Notes under the pieces: generated by a model | What the model saw: the letters and a program-made list of their open reading frames with translations, nothing else | The model's database searches: none | What the model was told of the DNA's origin: nothing | From: a virus | Length of the DNA stretch: 25,478 bases | Strand: one strand, 5' to 3' | Virus record (IMG/VR): IMGVR_UViG_3300028024_000087 | Coordinates: 1 to 25,478 of that record | Program-made: the position numbers and the translations under genes | In this document: positions 6,694 through 13,711 of the stretch, in pieces | Layout of the letters: every line of letters starts with the position of its first letter | Position numbering within the stretch: position 1 is the first letter of the stretch

Positions 6694-7169
6694 CCAGATC
6701 ACGGCTTTCCATCGAGTACATTCAGCAGCAGGTCGCCGAATCCTACGGCCTCGATGTCCGCCTACTGATCTCGCCGCGTCGCGCCCGTAAGATAACCCGG
6801 CCCCGTCAGGTGGCAATATGGCTCTGCGCAAAACTCTTACCCGGCCGCTCGCTGCCCGAGATCGGCCGGGCCTTCGGTAATCGTGATCACACCACCATCA
6901 TGCACGCTATTCGGCGGATCGATACTCTATCGGATCACGATGCCGCGTTTTTCGAGACACTGGTGATCATCCGTGACCGACTCACGGAAGCGACAGGGGT
7001 ACAGCCCGCGCGGCCGGTGTCGATCGTGGCACAGGCCCGCGAATTGGCACGGATCTTTGCCAAGGCGGCTTACGCCTTGGCGGAGGCCGATCCCGAGCTA
7101 GCAGCTCGCACGTTTCGACATCTCTCGGCGAGCTTTCAGCCAGTTCAGCAGCACGGCGGCCGGAGATGA
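6690..7169 (+). CDS. Free-standing DnaA domain IV DNA-binding protein
   Basis: Residues 7-80 of this 159-residue protein match the C-terminal DNA-binding domain of the replication initiator DnaA: IQQQVAESYGLDVRLLISPR, RKITRPRQVAIWLC, SLPEIGRAFG, and NRDHTTIMHAIRRI, the variant of the DnaA signature GRDHTTVMHA. The AAA+ ATPase domain of DnaA is absent. Residues 85-159 are helical and of unknown role. It should bind DnaA-box-like DNA without being able to open an origin. Roles as a competitor of host DnaA, or as a phage regulator using this fold, are inferences. ATGA overlaps couple it on both sides. Confidence 0.88.
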   Translation: MTRSRLSIEYIQQQVAESYGLDVRLLISPRRARKITRPRQVAIWLCAKLLPGRSLPEIGRAFGNRDHTTIMHAIRRIDTLSDHDAAFFETLVIIRDRLTEATGVQPARPVSIVAQARELARIFAKAAYALAEADPELAARTFRHLSASFQPVQQHGGRR

Positions 7170-7285
7170 TGCGCGCTCTTCTCACCTGGCTGTTCGGTCG
7201 CCGCCGCAAGTCCGATCCACTCCCGCATTTTGGCCGCCTGCTGATTGGCGGCTCCATCACCTCGACAAAAGGAAAACTACGATGA
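7166..7285 (+). CDS. 39-residue basic microprotein, coupled on both sides
   Basis: This is a short frame: MMRALLTWLFGRRRKSD followed by PLPHFGRLLIGGSITSTKGK. Its ATG lies in an ATGA overlap with the stop of the DnaA-like gene, and its TGA overlaps the ATG of the next gene in the same way, a pattern that is unlikely by chance. An amphipathic start followed by GRRRK suggests membrane or nucleic-acid contact. No family is recognised. The second ATG (7169) is an alternative start. Confidence 0.5.
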   Translation: MMRALLTWLFGRRRKSDPLPHFGRLLIGGSITSTKGKLR

Positions 7286-7923
7286 CCACCGACACCGCAG
7301 CCACCGTGGCCAATCTCCCCGACACCACCAACTTTATGATCGACGCCAAAGGCCGCCACGTCCCGGTCCATCTCGTCAGCGATCTCGAAAAGCTCCAAGA
7401 CCAACTTGTCACCAATGTCATGAATTTTGCCATCTCTTTATCTGCACAGATTGCCCGCTTCAAAACCCATACCTTCGATGACGTCGATACCTACATGTCA
7501 CTGTCAGCAGAGAAGTACGGCGCGAAGCGACGTGGACAGAAAGGCAACATGAAATTTCAGAGCTACAACGGTTGCATGCGCTTAATCGTCGCCGTGCAAG
7601 ATCATCTCGATTTCGGACCGGAGCTTCAAACGGCGAAGGCGCTGGTTGATGAATGCATTTCAGAATGGGCATCTGAAGCTAGCGATAAAATCAAAAAGCT
7701 GGTTAGCCACGCCTTCGATGTCGATAAGGCTGGCCGGATCAATCGCGAGGCGCTGTTCTCCTTGCGACGCTTGCAGATAGACGATCCGCGTTGGAAGAGC
7801 GCGATGGAAGCCATCGCCGACAGCATGCGGATAGCCGGGTCAAAGACCTACATTCGGCTCTATCAACGCGCCACTGCGACCGATGATTGGTTGCTTGTGC
7901 CCATCGATCTAGCCGCCGTGTGA
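7282..7923 (+). CDS. DUF3164-family phage protein
   Basis: This 213-residue protein resembles the DUF3164 family found in the early regions of Mu-like phages. Visible traits are the N-terminal FMIDAKGRHVPVHLVSDLEK, a basic central stretch (KRRGQKGNMKFQSYNG), and a helical C-terminal half with GRINREALFSLRRLQIDDPRW followed by AMEAIADSMRIAGSKTYIRL. The biochemical role of the family is not known to me; a DNA-related early function is inferred from position. ATG 7282 follows AAAGGA at about 8 bases and overlaps the preceding stop. Confidence 0.8.
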   Translation: MTTDTAATVANLPDTTNFMIDAKGRHVPVHLVSDLEKLQDQLVTNVMNFAISLSAQIARFKTHTFDDVDTYMSLSAEKYGAKRRGQKGNMKFQSYNGCMRLIVAVQDHLDFGPELQTAKALVDECISEWASEASDKIKKLVSHAFDVDKAGRINREALFSLRRLQIDDPRWKSAMEAIADSMRIAGSKTYIRLYQRATATDDWLLVPIDLAAV

Positions 7924-7934
7924 GAGGTGGTGCC

Positions 7935-8396
7935 ATGACGCCCGACCAGATTGCCGAACGGCTGGCCTGCGACTACTGCGCTTATAACGATTTGCATCAT
8001 TGGCGCAGCATCGTCACGCCGTCCGCTCGGCAATCCTGGGAGAAGTCGGCGCGTCAGGCCATGGAACGGATCAAAGAGGCAGCGGCGCTGCTTTCGGGTG
8101 AAAAGGTTGGACGGGCCGCGCTTATTCGGTTGATGCGGGAACGCGCAGACGATCTCGCTAAAGAGGTGACCGGCATCGAAATCAACAAGCGGCCGACAGA
8201 ATGGCCGGCCTATCTGGAAAGCCTATCTCCCTATGGCTTCGTCACCGGAGAAAGCGAGCGCTCCTATATCGCTCGCCGTCTCCAGGACAAGACTAAGGAT
8301 AATCGCCGGTACATCACGAAGTTGGACCGCATCTTGACCCATGCCGCCGACCAGCCGGCGCCCGCTCCGAACAACCTGGATCAGAGGGCAGCATGA
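7935..8396 (+). CDS. Hypothetical early protein
   Basis: This 153-residue protein is largely helical and charged, with Trp residues near the start (LHHWRSIVTPSARQSWEKSA). I do not recognise a family. The ATG is preceded by GAGGTGG with 5-7 bases spacing, 11 bases after the stop of the DUF3164 gene. An in-frame upstream start inside the previous gene has no ribosome site. The last 20 residues are Pro/Ala rich. Confidence 0.65.
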   Translation: MTPDQIAERLACDYCAYNDLHHWRSIVTPSARQSWEKSARQAMERIKEAAALLSGEKVGRAALIRLMRERADDLAKEVTGIEINKRPTEWPAYLESLSPYGFVTGESERSYIARRLQDKTKDNRRYITKLDRILTHAADQPAPAPNNLDQRAA

Positions 8397-8407
8397 CGGA
8401 ACCACGC

Positions 8408-8500
8408 CTAAGGATGCTCCAGGGCTGCCGCGACCAAAGCCAAAATCGCGCTGAGTGAACTCAATATGAAGAGAATGTCCCAGAACTCACGCCACTTCAC
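8408..8500 (-). CDS. Candidate 30-residue membrane peptide on the minus strand
   Basis: On the minus strand, GTG at 8500 is preceded by GGGAG at 6 bases. The product is MKWREFWD followed by one hydrophobic segment (ILFILSSLSAILALVAAALE) and a short tail, a classic single-span microprotein. A TATATT box (8535-8530) with TTTATT 16 bases upstream lies inside the operator-like repeat at 8526-8550. It runs against the early operon, so it would be a separate unit, for instance a lysogenic or toxin-like peptide; that is speculation. Coding status is uncertain. Confidence 0.35.
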   Translation of the reverse strand: MKWREFWDILFILSSLSAILALVAAALEHP

Positions 8501-8525
8501 GTCGATCTCCCATCTTCCCGAAGGG

Positions 8526-8550
8526 CAGGAATATATCCTGATATACAGGA
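8526..8550. promoter_or_regulatory. Alternating inverted-repeat operator
   Basis: CAGGA (8526), TCCTG (8536) and CAGGA (8546) are separated each time by the same ATATA, so two overlapping palindromes share the middle half-site and all half-sites are exactly 10 bp apart. It lies between the minus-strand peptide start (8500) and the plus-strand gene at 8577. This is the layout of a divergent operator for a helix-turn-helix or ribbon-helix-helix protein. Confidence 0.55.
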
Positions 8551-8576
8551 AAATAAACCGAAATATTGGAGGTAAC

Positions 8577-8879
8577 ATGACCGAATCACGCGTTATCGCC
8601 GCGCTCGATCTCGCCTGCATGTTGCAGGTGCTGAGCACCCGTCATCCGGCCTTGGCCGTTGATGATCGGATCAAGCTTCGGCGTTACACGGTGCGCGGGA
8701 TGGCCGCGCTCAATGGCAGCCGGCTGCCCGCTGGTGAGGCAATCGACCTGTCTATCGGCCTTGCGGCCTTCGATGCGATCTGTTCGGCCCTGATCAGCCT
8801 CGGCATTAGCAACGCTGAGCTGGCCGCGCATTTCAATCGCGGTGCGGTTAATCGCATCAATCCGGCGAGCGCGTCATGA
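8577..8879 (+). CDS. Hypothetical protein upstream of gemA
   Basis: This 100-residue, mainly helical protein has no family I recognise. ATG 8577 has a strong GGAGG five bases upstream, and the gene ends in an ATGA overlap with gemA, so it is expressed with the gemA-mor block. About 180 bases without a convincing plus-strand gene and an AT-rich operator-like site precede it. It may therefore be the first gene of a sub-operon with its own promoter. Confidence 0.65.
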   Translation: MTESRVIAALDLACMLQVLSTRHPALAVDDRIKLRRYTVRGMAALNGSRLPAGEAIDLSIGLAAFDAICSALISLGISNAELAAHFNRGAVNRINPASAS

Positions 8880-9316
8880 GCACTGATCCGACACGGAATG
8901 CCGAGATCGCGAAAATCAAGATCGGGCAGCAGAAGCTTGGCCTTGATGACAGCACCTACCGGGCGATGCTGGGACAGGTGACCGGCCACCAGTCGGCCGC
9001 CCTTCTCACCGCCTCACAGCGTCGCGCTGTGCTGGACCATATGACCGGCCTCGGAGCTTTTAAGGGACAGGCAAAAATGGCCGCACACCCCATTGCGCGA
9101 AAGGTCTTTGCGCTGTGGGCCGAGTTGCATCGGGCTGGCAAGGTGGGTGATCCGTCGCGCGAAGCACTGCGGGCCTTTGTCCGCCGGCGGACGATCACCA
9201 AAAAACATCCGGCCGGCGTGGGCGATCCTGAGTGGCTGACCGCCAGCGAAGCAAACCGGGTCATTGAAGCCCTAAAGGCATGGTTAGAGAGGGACGGCAA
9301 TGGAAAGCTTGCGTGA
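8876..9316 (+). CDS. gemA: GemA / gp16 family protein (DUF1018)
   Basis: This 146-residue protein is of the Mu GemA (gp16) family. The N-terminal pattern IAKIKIGQQKLGLDDSTYRA is the family hallmark, followed by LTASQRRAVLDHMTGLGAF and a C-terminal helix pair (WLTASEANRVIEALKAWLER). In Mu, GemA affects host gene expression and DNA relaxation and lies just before mor, as here. It overlaps mor by 17 bases and is coupled to the gene before it. Confidence 0.88.
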   Translation: MSTDPTRNAEIAKIKIGQQKLGLDDSTYRAMLGQVTGHQSAALLTASQRRAVLDHMTGLGAFKGQAKMAAHPIARKVFALWAELHRAGKVGDPSREALRAFVRRRTITKKHPAGVGDPEWLTASEANRVIEALKAWLERDGNGKLA

Positions 9317-9722
9317 GCGCTACGGCTATTTGCCGCGCGGACTCGTGATCGTCAACGAAACGGTGGGCGAAGATGCGATGCTGCGTCTTGCCGCCAAGTT
9401 GGGCGGGCTGCGGGTTCGTTGCGCGCGGGCCTGGGGTGCCGATAATGAGATTGCCCAGCTATTCGGTCAGGAGATCGCCGAGGCAATCCGGCACGCATTG
9501 TTCGCGGCCGGTATCGACCGCTGGGACGTTCCCATGATGGGCCATAGCTTGACGCGCGCCCGCCGCGCCCGCATCTTTGCGCTTCGGCAAGAAGGGAAGA
9601 CCGCTAACGAGATTGCCCTATTGCTTGGCATCACGCAGCGAACTGTCTTCTATCGGCAAGACGGACCCGAGGCCGATCCCCGACAGATCGATTTGGAGAG
9701 TTTGCTTAAGCCGACTGGCTGA
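9300..9722 (+). CDS. mor: Mor-family middle/late transcription activator
   Basis: This 140-residue protein fits the Mor/C family of Mu. The dimerisation half contains LAAKLGGLRVRC and a helix (EIAEAIRHALFAAGID), and the HTH is at about 92-120: RIFALRQEGKTANEIALLLG then ITQRTVFYRQ. Mor activates the middle promoter in Mu. Only one Mor/C protein is seen here, so it may switch on late genes directly. AGAGGG sits 6 bases before the ATG. It is the last gene before a strong terminator, as expected for the end of the early transcript. Confidence 0.87.
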   Translation: MESLRERYGYLPRGLVIVNETVGEDAMLRLAAKLGGLRVRCARAWGADNEIAQLFGQEIAEAIRHALFAAGIDRWDVPMMGHSLTRARRARIFALRQEGKTANEIALLLGITQRTVFYRQDGPEADPRQIDLESLLKPTG

Positions 9723-9764
9723 AACGTCTCACACCCCTTTACGGCGCTCTCTCTGTTTCACTTA

Positions 9765-9789
9765 AACCGTCCCATAGGGGCGGTTTTTT
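9765..9789 (+). terminator. Rho-independent terminator ending the early operon
   Basis: A 9-bp stem (AACCGTCCC / GGGGCGGTT, one T-G pair) with an ATA loop is followed by six T residues. It separates mor from the lysis genes and leaves only about 25 bases before the next ATG. A late promoter must therefore lie upstream of or inside the hairpin, or the late transcript must read through it. Confidence 0.85.
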
Positions 9790-9814
9790 CTTTGGCGAAA
9801 CGAGAGGCCCATAG

Positions 9815-10459
9815 ATGGCAAACACGCTTCCGCGCGGCATTCGGAACAACAACCCTGGCAACTTGCGCCGGAGCGGCGATAAGTGGCAGGGCTTAGCGCC
9901 GCAACAGACCGACCGGGAATTCTTCGTTTACATCGACGCCGTTTATGGCATCCGTGCTTTAGCGCGTACCCTGATCACCTATCAGGACAAATACGGCCTT
10001 AACACCGTCAACGGCATAATCTCTCGGTGGGCACCCAACACCGAGAATGACACGGGCGCCTATATCGACGCCGTTGCCGAGGTCAGTTTCTCTCCGGCCG
10101 CGCCCCTGGACCTGCACAGGTATGATCATCTGAAGCCCCTTCTTCTGGGCATCATCCGGCACGAAAACGGTGTGCAACCCTACACGGCGGCGCAGGTCGA
10201 CAAGGCTTTGGCGCTGGCCGGTGTTGAGCCGCCGCGCAAGCCGCTTGCGCTAACGGGGACGGTAAGGGGCGGCACGGCCTCGGCCCTCGGCATTGCGGGG
10301 ACAGGTGTCAGCGAGACGTTGCAGGATGCAGCAGCGCAGATGAGCCAACTGACTCCGTATCTCGAAACCGCCAAGTGGGCGTTCCTTGCCCTCACATTGG
10401 CCGGTGTCGGCTACATGCTGTATCGCAGGTGGGACGATTATCGCCGGTTGGCGCGATAG
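9815..10459 (+). CDS. Lysozyme-like lytic protein with C-terminal membrane anchor
   Basis: This 214-residue protein is the likely endolysin. Residues 7-120 have the phage 'RGIRNNNPGNLRR' lysozyme-like domain (GDKWQGLAPQQTDREFFVY, AVYGIRALARTLITYQDKYG, NDTGAYIDAVA, RHENGVQPY), often annotated as structural protein P5-like or lytic transglycosylase. A single membrane segment (AFLALTLAGVGYMLYRRW, 189-206) with a basic end anchors the C-terminus. There is no N-terminal signal. It heads the late region, followed by two spanin-like genes. The anchored form may work together with a holin or act by itself. Confidence 0.75.
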   Translation: MANTLPRGIRNNNPGNLRRSGDKWQGLAPQQTDREFFVYIDAVYGIRALARTLITYQDKYGLNTVNGIISRWAPNTENDTGAYIDAVAEVSFSPAAPLDLHRYDHLKPLLLGIIRHENGVQPYTAAQVDKALALAGVEPPRKPLALTGTVRGGTASALGIAGTGVSETLQDAAAQMSQLTPYLETAKWAFLALTLAGVGYMLYRRWDDYRRLAR

Positions 10460-10461
10460 CC

Positions 10462-10698
10462 ATGGGCGCCGCGATCTGGCTGGTCGTTCGGCCATATGCG
10501 CTTAAGGCGCTGGCCGTAGTCGCGGCCATCGTCACGGTTCTCGCAATCCTGGCCCGCGCAAAGAACGCGGGCCGGATGGCAGAGCGCGTCGAGATAGCGC
10601 AGCAGGCCAGCCGGATCGAAAGGGAGATGGCCAAGGCCGGGGCAAAGAGAACGACCCAGGCCGAAATGCTAAAGCGCCTTGACGAGGGGACGTACTAA
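10462..10698 (+). CDS. Inner-membrane spanin-like protein
   Basis: This 78-residue protein has one N-terminal membrane segment (about 12-31, ALKALAVVAAIVTVLAILAR) followed by a charged, helical periplasmic part (NAGRMAERVEIAQQASRIER). That is the layout of an Rz-like i-spanin, which joins the outer-membrane spanin to fuse the two membranes in the last step of lysis. The next gene, overlapping by one base (TAATG), encodes a small lipoprotein, which supports the pairing. It is shorter than lambda Rz. A holin is an alternative. Confidence 0.6.
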   Translation: MGAAIWLVVRPYALKALAVVAAIVTVLAILARAKNAGRMAERVEIAQQASRIEREMAKAGAKRTTQAEMLKRLDEGTY

Positions 10699-10934
10699 TG
10701 AACCGCCTTCTACTTACGGCGGCACTGCTGGTCGCCGGGTGCGAGATACCGCGCAATATTCCGACTTGCCCGACCATCGTCGAATACAGCCTCGATTTTC
10801 AGGCACAGGCTCGGGCACAGATCGCGGCAACGATACCGGAGGGATCGCCGGTCGGTGTAATGCTTCAAGACGGTATGCACCTACGCGATCAGGTTCGCTC
10901 TTGCGAACGCGAGAGGGGCAAACATGCACTTTGA
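10698..10934 (+). CDS. Outer-membrane spanin-like lipoprotein
   Basis: This 78-residue protein starts with a lipoprotein signal peptide, MNRLLLTAALLVAGC, with lipobox VAGC and the lipidated Cys at 15. The mature part is short with Pro residues near the start, as in Rz1-type o-spanins. It has two further Cys residues (in PTCPT and RSCER) that might pair or dimerise. It is coupled to the i-spanin-like gene. It overlaps the next gene by 11 bases. Confidence 0.65.
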   Translation: MNRLLLTAALLVAGCEIPRNIPTCPTIVEYSLDFQAQARAQIAATIPEGSPVGVMLQDGMHLRDQVRSCERERGKHAL

Positions 10935-11289
10935 AACTCAGTTGGTCGCCTGGGCCTTCGGTTTGCTGACGGCCTTCATCATCGCTGTGTTCGGTCTGCT
11001 CAAGTGGTTCTTCTCCCGCTACATCAGTGGCGTGGATGCACAAATCGCGGCTCTCGAAACTCGTCTCTCCGCAGCCACCAAGGAGGGCAAAGAGGCAATT
11101 GAAAAGGAGGCCAATCAACGTCGCGAGCTTGAGCGTGAGTTTCGCGGTTTTCTGGCGTTGCTCCCCCAGCAATACGTTGCGCGCGAAGACTGGATACTTA
11201 TGGCCTCTAAATTCGACAGCAAAATGGATGGCCTCGCCAACATGCTGACCAATGCGGTCAAAGAGCTTTTAATACGGGGACCCAAATGA
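10924..11289 (+). CDS. Membrane-anchored coiled-coil protein (gp25/DUF2730-like)
   Basis: This 121-residue protein has one strong membrane segment near the start (about 8-29, AWAFGLLTAFIIAVFGLLKWFF). A coiled coil follows (DAQIAALETRLSAATKEGKE, AIEKEANQRRELEREF). Placement between the lysis genes and the gp26/gp27-like genes, with this architecture, matches Mu gp25 (DUF2730); the family call comes from position and shape rather than sequence motifs. It ends in an ATGA overlap with the next gene. Confidence 0.6.
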   Translation: MHFETQLVAWAFGLLTAFIIAVFGLLKWFFSRYISGVDAQIAALETRLSAATKEGKEAIEKEANQRRELEREFRGFLALLPQQYVAREDWILMASKFDSKMDGLANMLTNAVKELLIRGPK

Positions 11290-11594
11290 ATGTGATTGAT
11301 ATGGATCGTGCGAAGCGGGAGACAGCCCGCTGGCGCATCCTTTGCACGCTCAACGCCGGCCGGCCCATTGGCGTATCGGAAATGATTATCTTTCGTGCGC
11401 TCTCGGATGCGGAACTGCATCTGTCTCCGCATGAAGTCCGGGAGGAACTCGACTATCTCGAAAAGAAGGGCCTTGCTCAGACGAAGCGGAGCGGCGGCAA
11501 TTGGTCAGCGGAACTGACTGCCAAAGGCATCGACATTGTTGAATACACGGCCGAGTGCCCGGCGGGCATCTCGCGTCCCGAAAAGTATTGGTGA
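11286..11594 (+). CDS. Winged-helix phage protein (gp26-like)
   Basis: This 102-residue protein has the shape of a small winged helix: RWRILCTLNAGRPIGVSEMI, then LSPHEVREELDYLEKKGLAQ, a wing (TKRSGGNWSAELTAKGIDI) and a C-terminal RPEKYW. I recall the same pattern in the VpaChn25_0724-type phage proteins, found at this place in Mu-like phages. It may take part in packaging or gene control; neither is shown. It is coupled to the gene before it, and gp27 starts five bases after its stop. Confidence 0.65.
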   Translation: MNVIDMDRAKRETARWRILCTLNAGRPIGVSEMIIFRALSDAELHLSPHEVREELDYLEKKGLAQTKRSGGNWSAELTAKGIDIVEYTAECPAGISRPEKYW

Positions 11595-11598
11595 CGAC

Positions 11599-12162
11599 AT
11601 GCCGCCGCGCTCAAAGATCCTGCTGCTACCGGCCGAGGTACGCCAGGAGCTAGACCAGCGATTGATCGCGGGCGGCTTCAGCGGCTTTGTCGAGTTGTCG
11701 GAGTGGTTGTCGAGCAAAGGCTATGAGGTCGGCAAGAGCGCGATCCATGCTTACGGCCAATCGTTCCAAGATAAGGTCGATAAGATCAAGCTCGCGACAG
11801 AACAGGCGAAAGCGATTGTCGAAGGCAGCAGCGATGACGGCGCCGCCATGAACGAGGCGCTAATGCGATTGGTGCAAGAGCGGCTGTTCTCGATCCTTGT
11901 CGAGGCGAATATTGATCCGAAGACGATCAACATTTCCTCCATCACAAAATCCGTTGCCGAGCTTGGCCGCACCGTCATCAAGCAGAAGGAGTTCCGCCAG
12001 AAATACGATGCGGAGCTTGCGAGCCGTACCAGAGCGGCGGGCGACAAGGTTGCAGCCATCGCGCGGGAAAATGGTCTGTCTTCCAAGGCGGTAGCGCAGT
12101 TGCGACGCGAAGTGTTGGGCATCCGTCCGAAACCGGCCAAAGGTGGCGTGGCAGATGCCTGA
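11599..12162 (+). CDS. gp27-like protein (DUF3486), probable small terminase
   Basis: This 187-residue protein is of the DUF3486 (Mu gp27) family, thought to be the small terminase subunit. The N-terminal part is family-typical: PPRSKILLLPAEVRQELDQR, then GFSGFVELSEWLSSKGYEVG and KSAIHAYGQSF, an HTH-like fold. The C-terminal half is helical with a second HTH-like stretch (IARENGLSSKAVAQLRREVL). It lies directly before the large terminase and overlaps it by 8 bases. The start ATG 11599 is used because upstream codons lie in the preceding gene. Confidence 0.85.
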   Translation: MPPRSKILLLPAEVRQELDQRLIAGGFSGFVELSEWLSSKGYEVGKSAIHAYGQSFQDKVDKIKLATEQAKAIVEGSSDDGAAMNEALMRLVQERLFSILVEANIDPKTINISSITKSVAELGRTVIKQKEFRQKYDAELASRTRAAGDKVAAIARENGLSSKAVAQLRREVLGIRPKPAKGGVADA

Positions 12163-13711
12163 CAGTATCGACGATATTTTAGTATCGGCCGATCTTCCCG
12201 AAGGCCATGATCCGCTCGCCGATGGCATTCTGATGTTGCATCAGAAAGAGTGGTTGGAGGACACGTCTTCCCTGAAGCTCGCCGAGAAGGGCCGACGTAC
12301 CGGCATCACCTATGCCGAGGCGCTTGACGATACATTGACGGCAGCGGCGGCACGCACAGCCGGCGGCGACAATGTGATTTATATCGGCGATACAAAAGAA
12401 AAGGGCATCGAGTTCATCCGCTACGTGGCCCACTTCGCCCGGATTGTGGCGAAGGAGTTTTGCGAGGTCGAAGAGTTCCTTTTCGAAGACAAGCGCTCGG
12501 ATGGCAACAGTAAGCACATCAATGCCTATCGCGTCCGTTTCGCGAGCGGCTTCCAAGTGGTGGCGCTGTCGTCCAGGCCGGAAAACATTCGTGGCCTGCA
12601 AGGCGTCGTGGTGATCGATGAGGCTGCCTTTCATAAGGATGTCGGCCATGTCATTGAAGCCGTCAACGCTCTGCTAATTTGGGGCGGCAAGGTTCGGATC
12701 ATCTCATCGCACAATGGCGAGGATAATCCGTTCAACCAGTTGATCAAGGATACCCGCGCCGGGCTGTACGATTACAGCATCCATCACATTCCGTTTAGCC
12801 TCGCCGTCGACAACGGCCTTTACGGGCGGGTGTGCCTGATCCGTGGCGAGGAACCGACCGAGCCGGGCAAGACGGAATGGTTGAGCCGCATCCGCCGGTC
12901 TTACGGTCCGCGCCATGAAGCGCGCGACGAAGAGCTAGAAGCGATCCCGCGCAAGAGTTCGGGTGTCTACTTCCCGCGCAATCTGGTGCAGAAAAGCCAG
13001 GATGACACGATCCCGACTATCTCTTTCAGCAAGCCGGCCGACTGGTATCTTGATGACCAGCGGTTGCGGCAGGCGGAGGAATGGTTTCTCGAACATCTTA
13101 AGCCGGTGTTGGATCGATTGGACCCCAAGCGCCGCAGCGTGTTCGGTCAGGACTTCGGCCGGGACGGTGATTTGTCAGTCATCGTGCCGGCACAGGAGAT
13201 CGGCGCTGGCCGGTGGCGGGCGGCGTTCAACCTCGAACTGCGTCGCATTCCGTTCGACGTGCAGCAATATCTCCTGTTCAAGATCATTCATGCATTGCCG
13301 AATTTTCATCATGGCTCGCTTGATGCACGGGGCAACGGTCAGTCACATGCCGAGGCCGCGCAGCAGAAATTCGGCGTCGAGCGCATCACCTGCGTCAAGG
13401 CGACAGTCGAATGGTATGCGAAGTGGTTCCCTGAATATCGGGCAGCGCTTGAAGAACGCTCTTTCCTGTTGGCGGCAGGTGAGGATGTGCTGGCCGATCA
13501 CCGCTTGTGCATCCTGAAAGCTGGTCGCCCGGCCGTCTCCGAAGATCATGTTAAAGGCACTGATGGCGAGCAGCGACATGGCGACAGCATGATTGCCAGC
13601 CTGTTGGCCTGGTCTGCCACTGAAACGCCAGCGGAGCAGTTCGGTTACACCACGCTTAGAGACGCCGTCGATATCAAGGCCGGCGCCTTCAGAATGAAAG
13701 GTTGCATGTGA
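12155..13711 (+). CDS. Large terminase (Mu gp28 family)
   Basis: This 518-residue terminase motor pumps phage DNA into the head. The ATPase domain has a deviant Walker A (EKGRRTGITY, 44-53) and Walker B VVVIDEAAF (151-159) with catalytic Glu 156; ISSHNG (183-188) fits the coupling motif. The RuvC-like nuclease starts at VFGQDFGRDGDLSVIV with Asp 333, and HGDSMIASLLAW (475-486) provides a late acidic residue. ATG 12155 overlaps the gp27 stop; a GTG four codons earlier is possible. It is full length. Confidence 0.94.
   Translation: MPDSIDDILVSADLPEGHDPLADGILMLHQKEWLEDTSSLKLAEKGRRTGITYAEALDDTLTAAAARTAGGDNVIYIGDTKEKGIEFIRYVAHFARIVAKEFCEVEEFLFEDKRSDGNSKHINAYRVRFASGFQVVALSSRPENIRGLQGVVVIDEAAFHKDVGHVIEAVNALLIWGGKVRIISSHNGEDNPFNQLIKDTRAGLYDYSIHHIPFSLAVDNGLYGRVCLIRGEEPTEPGKTEWLSRIRRSYGPRHEARDEELEAIPRKSSGVYFPRNLVQKSQDDTIPTISFSKPADWYLDDQRLRQAEEWFLEHLKPVLDRLDPKRRSVFGQDFGRDGDLSVIVPAQEIGAGRWRAAFNLELRRIPFDVQQYLLFKIIHALPNFHHGSLDARGNGQSHAEAAQQKFGVERITCVKATVEWYAKWFPEYRAALEERSFLLAAGEDVLADHRLCILKAGRPAVSEDHVKGTDGEQRHGDSMIASLLAWSATETPAEQFGYTTLRDAVDIKAGAFRMKGCM

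Noticed and set aside
8393-8458. A 21-codon plus-strand frame in an ATGA overlap after the 7935-8396 gene
   Set aside because: Low-complexity, polar product without recognisable features; it lies antisense to the better supported membrane peptide, and one ATGA overlap alone is weak evidence.
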